NCBI GenBank assembly: GCA_963741505.1
Contig: CAVUIJ010000035.1
Location: 186,001 to 250,000, forward strand
From: JAKFWF01 sp963741505
Lineage (GTDB): Bacteria > Pseudomonadota > Alphaproteobacteria > Rhizobiales > Hyphomicrobiaceae
Direction of reading: 5' to 3'
DNA length: 64,000 nucleotides
The notes below the pieces were generated by a model that was given only the letters and a program-made list of their open reading frames with translations, made no database searches and was not told where the DNA came from. Of the stretch, positions 61,212-64,000 are shown piece after piece. Position 1 is the first letter of the stretch. Every line of letters starts with the position of its first letter. Position numbers and translations under genes: made by a program.

Positions 61212-62714
61212 TCACCGCACCTCGGCCAACAGCGACAACTGCCGCGACGACGTGCCGCCGTTCTGGTCGGTGAGGTCGGTTGGATAGTCGCCGGTGAAGC
61301 AATGGTCGGTGAACTGTGGGCTCTTGCCATCGCGGCCGTCGAGCCCCATCGCCCGATAGAGACCGTCGACGGTCAAGAAGGCCAGGCTGTCGGCGCCCAT
61401 GAACTGGCGCATCTCTTCGACCGTCATGCGGGCGGCGAGCAGTTCGGATTTGCTCGGCGTGTCGATACCGTAGAAATCGCCGAACTTGATCTCCGGGCAG
61501 GCGATGCGCATGTGCACTGCCTTGGCACCGGCGTCGCGCATCATGGTGACGATCTTCTTTGAGGTGGTGCCGCGCACCACGCTGTCGTCGATCAGGACGA
61601 TGCTGCGGCCCTTGACCACGGCGAGATTGGCCGAGTGCTTCATCTTGACGCCGAAATCGCGGATGCGCTGGGTCGGCTCGATGAAGGTGCGGCCGACATA
61701 GTGATTGCGGATGATGCCGAGCTCGAACGGGATGCCGGAGGCCTGGCCGAAACCGATCGCAGCCGGCACGCCCGAATCGGGCACCGGCACCACGACATCG
61801 GCCTCGATACCGGCTTCGGCAGCAAGCTGGGCACCCATCTGCTTGCGTACGTCGTAGACGCTGCGACCGCCGACGATGCTGTCCGGCCTGGCGAAGTAGA
61901 TGTATTCGAAGATGCAGGGCCGCGCCGGCCGCTTCGGGAACGGCCGGTGGCTCTCGAGGCCGTCGGCGGTGATCACCACGACCTCGCCATTATCGACCTC
62001 GCGGAAGAATGTGGCGCCGACGATATCGAGGGCGCAGCTCTCGGAGGCCAGCACGAACTTGCCGCCAACCTTGCCGATCACCAGCGGCCGGATGCCGATC
62101 GGATCGCGCACCCCGATCAGCATGTTGTCGGTGGCGCAGACCAGGGCATAGGCGCCTTCGATCTGGCGCAGCGCTTCGATCAGGCGCTCGACGACGCGGC
62201 GTTTGCGTGACCGCGCCATCAGGTGGAGGATGACCTCGGTGTCGGAGGTCGACTGGCAGATGGCGCCGTTCTGGACGAGTTCGCGGCGCAGCGTCAGCGC
62301 GTTGGTCAGGTTGCCGTTATGCGCGACCGCGAAAAAACCGGTATCGAGATCGGCGAACAGCGGCTGGACGTTGCGCAAAATTGTGTCACCCGTGGTCGAA
62401 TAGCGGACGTGGCCGATCGCCATGTCGCCCTGCAGCCGGTCGATGATATCGGGCTTGTTGAAGTTGTCGCCGACTAGTCCCAACCGGCGCTCGCTGTGGA
62501 AGCGTCGGCCATCGTAGGTGACGATGCCGGCCGCTTCCTGGCCGCGATGCTGCAGTGCATGCAGGCCCAATGCCGTGAGCTTGGCGGCGTCAGGGTGTCC
62601 CAGGATGCCGAAAATACCACATTCCTCGCGCAGCCGATCATCGCCGTAACGGTCCGATTCTGGACCGCCACCTTGATCCCCGGCGCCAGCGTCCCGACCA
62701 GCTTGAAGCGGCAT
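61212..62714 (-). CDS. purF: Amidophosphoribosyltransferase
   Basis: PurF makes 5-phosphoribosylamine from PRPP and glutamine, the first step of de novo purine synthesis. The 500-residue protein has a propeptide of about 30 residues before the nucleophile cysteine in LREECGIFGILGHPD. Also visible are the glutaminase motifs HALQHRGQEAAGI and GHVRYSTTG, and the PRPP-binding loop VLIDDSVVRGTTSKK near residue 365. ATG 62714 is the most likely start. The gene is downstream of cvpA on the same strand. Confidence 0.96.
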   Translation of the reverse strand: MPLQAGRDAGAGDQGGGPESDRYGDDRLREECGIFGILGHPDAAKLTALGLHALQHRGQEAAGIVTYDGRRFHSERRLGLVGDNFNKPDIIDRLQGDMAIGHVRYSTTGDTILRNVQPLFADLDTGFFAVAHNGNLTNALTLRRELVQNGAICQSTSDTEVILHLMARSRKRRVVERLIEALRQIEGAYALVCATDNMLIGVRDPIGIRPLVIGKVGGKFVLASESCALDIVGATFFREVDNGEVVVITADGLESHRPFPKRPARPCIFEYIYFARPDSIVGGRSVYDVRKQMGAQLAAEAGIEADVVVPVPDSGVPAAIGFGQASGIPFELGIIRNHYVGRTFIEPTQRIRDFGVKMKHSANLAVVKGRSIVLIDDSVVRGTTSKKIVTMMRDAGAKAVHMRIACPEIKFGDFYGIDTPSKSELLAARMTVEEMRQFMGADSLAFLTVDGLYRAMGLDGRDGKSPQFTDHCFTGDYPTDLTDQNGGTSSRQLSLLAEVR

Positions 62715-62908
62715 GCGAGCCTCCACAGCACGGGCGGCATTCAAGACTGCCAGCCCCCACGAGCATAACACGAACCAGCGAGTCGCAGACAGTCACAGGC
62801 GCGATCCCGCATCCGCGCGTGACAGATATATGAAATCACCTGCCTTGCGCTAGTGTTCCTGCCGAATGGTTCACCGGAAACTGTCAGGCGTGCCACGCGC
62901 GGCTGCGG

Positions 62909-63445
62909 CTACTCGGCGGTGGCCTTGCTGGTGACCTTCTCCACCACTGCCAGCAGCGGCGGCTTCAGCGCCTTGCTGGCGCTCTCCAGCATACCACGCG
63001 ACAGCGACCGGCCGACCCACTCCGGCGGCTCGGACTTCTCCGGCGTGAAATGCTGATAAAACATGTAGGGGATCAGGATGATCAGGAAGGCGCGAGCAAC
63101 GCCGTAGAAGAAGCCCAGCGTGCGGTCGATCACGCCGACCCGGCTGTCCAGAATCGTGTCGGAGATGCGGGCGGTGACGAGATGCACAACGATCAGGACG
63201 ATCAGCCCGATCAGCGCGGCAATGCCGATTTGCGCGATCTTCGGCGACGGCAGATTGAGCTGCTGCGTCACTTCGCCCGCCAGGCGCTGCTGGTAGAGAT
63301 AGAAATAGCCGCCGGCAGCGCCGCCGACAATCCACGAGATGATCGACAGCAGTTCGCGGCCAAGGCCGCGATACATGGCGAGGAGGCCGGAGATTGCGGC
63401 CAGCGCGAGCAGTGCAACGTCGATGTAGGACAACGGCCCGATCAT
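62909..63445 (-). CDS. cvpA: CvpA family protein
   Basis: This 178-residue inner-membrane protein is of the CvpA family (colicin V production; function poorly understood). It begins IDVALLALAAISGLLAMYRG, the family signature, with four transmembrane helices, the last being LGFFYGVARAFLIILIPYMF, and a polar C-terminal tail (LKPPLLAVVEKVTSKA). The order radA-cvpA-purF is typical of alphaproteobacteria and in many bacteria cvpA is co-transcribed with purF. Confidence 0.92.
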   Translation of the reverse strand: MIGPLSYIDVALLALAAISGLLAMYRGLGRELLSIISWIVGGAAGGYFYLYQQRLAGEVTQQLNLPSPKIAQIGIAALIGLIVLIVVHLVTARISDTILDSRVGVIDRTLGFFYGVARAFLIILIPYMFYQHFTPEKSEPPEWVGRSLSRGMLESASKALKPPLLAVVEKVTSKATAE

Positions 63446-63491
63446 GCGTCGAAGGTCCTGTAGTAGGCGGCGAAAGAGTTAACGTTTGCGT

Positions 63492-63999
63492 TCACTCGCA
63501 TGGGGTCAACGCCTCTGCAAGCACCTTGAGGTGGGAAATACGGGATAGCTCGAGTTTGAGGGCTTTGCGGTCAAGTTCGCCGGCCTCCGGTACAATGGCG
63601 CGCCGGAAGCCGAGCTTCTGGGCTTCCCTGAGGCGCGTCGTCATGTGCGCCGCCGGCCGAACCGCGCCGGACAGGCTGATCTCGCCGCAGTAAACCTCAT
63701 CCATAGGCAAAGACACACCGGAAAATGACGACAGAAGTGCGGCGGCGGCGGCGAGGTCGGCGGCGGGCTCGGTAATGCGCAGACCGCCTGCGACATTGAG
63801 AAATACGTCGTGCTCGGCAAAATTGACGCCGCATCTGGCCGACAGCACGGCCAGGATCATCGACAGCCGATTGGGGTCCCAGCCGACGGCGGCGCGGCGG
63901 GGTGATCCGAGCTTCGAAGGCGCCACCAGCGCCTGGATCTCGACCAGCAGCGGCCGGGTGCCCTCGATGCCGGCAAATACGGCGGCGCCAGGTGCCGTC
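63492..63999 (-). CDS. radA: DNA repair protein RadA, C-terminal part, cut by window edge
   Basis: Only the C-terminal Lon-protease-like domain of RadA is present, since the 5' part lies beyond 64000. Recognisable segments are FAGIEGTRPLLVEIQALV, RRAAVGWDPNRLSMILAVL, DVFLNVAGGLRITEPAADLA and EISLSGAVRPAAHMTTRL. This domain drives ring assembly in RadA, which processes recombination intermediates. It ends at the TGA complementary to 63492. Confidence 0.92.
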   Translation of the reverse strand, partial: TAPGAAVFAGIEGTRPLLVEIQALVAPSKLGSPRRAAVGWDPNRLSMILAVLSARCGVNFAEHDVFLNVAGGLRITEPAADLAAAAALLSSFSGVSLPMDEVYCGEISLSGAVRPAAHMTTRLREAQKLGFRRAIVPEAGELDRKALKLELSRISHLKVLAEALTPCE

Positions 64000-64000
64000 G

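Noticed and set aside
1..64000. tRNA, rRNA, CRISPR arrays, insertion sequences or phage genes
   Set aside because: No cloverleaf with CCA-type end, no rRNA core motif, no regularly spaced repeats and no transposase or phage structural signature was found.

Overview
The window is high-GC bacterial chromosome, most likely from an alphaproteobacterium. The evidence is a PopZ-type (DUF2497) gene next to valS, the block erpA / dgt / argS / SPOR-protein / nagZ / scpA / scpB, the purF / cvpA / radA neighbourhood, opgGH beside ycjX-ycjF, a DUF2939 gene and a large membrane-anchored coiled-coil protein resembling alphaproteobacterial polarity factors. I cannot name a genus. No rRNA, tRNA, CRISPR array, insertion sequence or phage was seen.

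Layout. 1-4.0 kb: the 3' end of a FadL-type porin, an inverted repeat pair, threonine ammonia-lyase, a small unknown gene and an MFS transporter. 4-7.6 kb: a 959-residue polarity-type coiled-coil protein and a lone HPt protein. 7.7-14 kb: a ferredoxin/ferredoxin-reductase pair, a CelD-like acetyltransferase, a lipoprotein, a CoxE-like VWA protein, a stand-alone LuxR HTH and small membrane proteins. 14.1-23.9 kb: opgGH, ycjX-ycjF, a fused transporter/spermidine-synthase-like protein, a UPF0173 hydrolase and ruvX. 24-34.5 kb: tolC, popZ, valS, a DUF2939 gene, ilvD, a Sel1-repeat protein and xth. 35-46 kb: iron-sulfur insertion (erpA), dNTP control (dgt), arginyl-tRNA synthetase, cell-envelope proteins (SPOR, NagZ), condensin partners ScpA/ScpB, an orphan ABC ATPase and an unusual zinc phospholipase C-like/DUF4332 fusion. 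46.4-56 kb: an aldolase, a cupin, an MFS exporter, a DddP-family M24 enzyme, an AT-richer two-gene cassette of unknown function and a peptide-type ABC transporter. 56.1-58.1 kb: a small accessory island with AbrB-Doc, a GIY-YIG nuclease and HicB-HicA. 58-64 kb: an EEP-family phosphodiesterase, a Sel1-like membrane protein, NnrU, PurF, CvpA and the C-terminal part of RadA.

Assembly quality matters for reading this window. Ten genes are broken, and about twenty of the breaks are single extra bases whose removal restores a conserved reading frame: fadL, the MFS gene, the coiled-coil gene, tolC, valS (seven), dddP-like, dppDF, the EEP gene and hicA. After correction the frames come out as whole numbers of codons. 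I therefore treat these genes as probably intact in the organism, and they should not be counted as pseudogenes without read-level checking.

The most interesting signals are the PLC-like/DUF4332 fusion with a full set of zinc-ligand positions and no signal peptide (44.4-46.3 kb), the DddP-like enzyme beside an aldolase, cupin and MFS gene (46.4-50.3 kb), the cryptic two-gene cassette (50.6-51.8 kb) and the toxin-antitoxin/nuclease island (56.1-58.1 kb).
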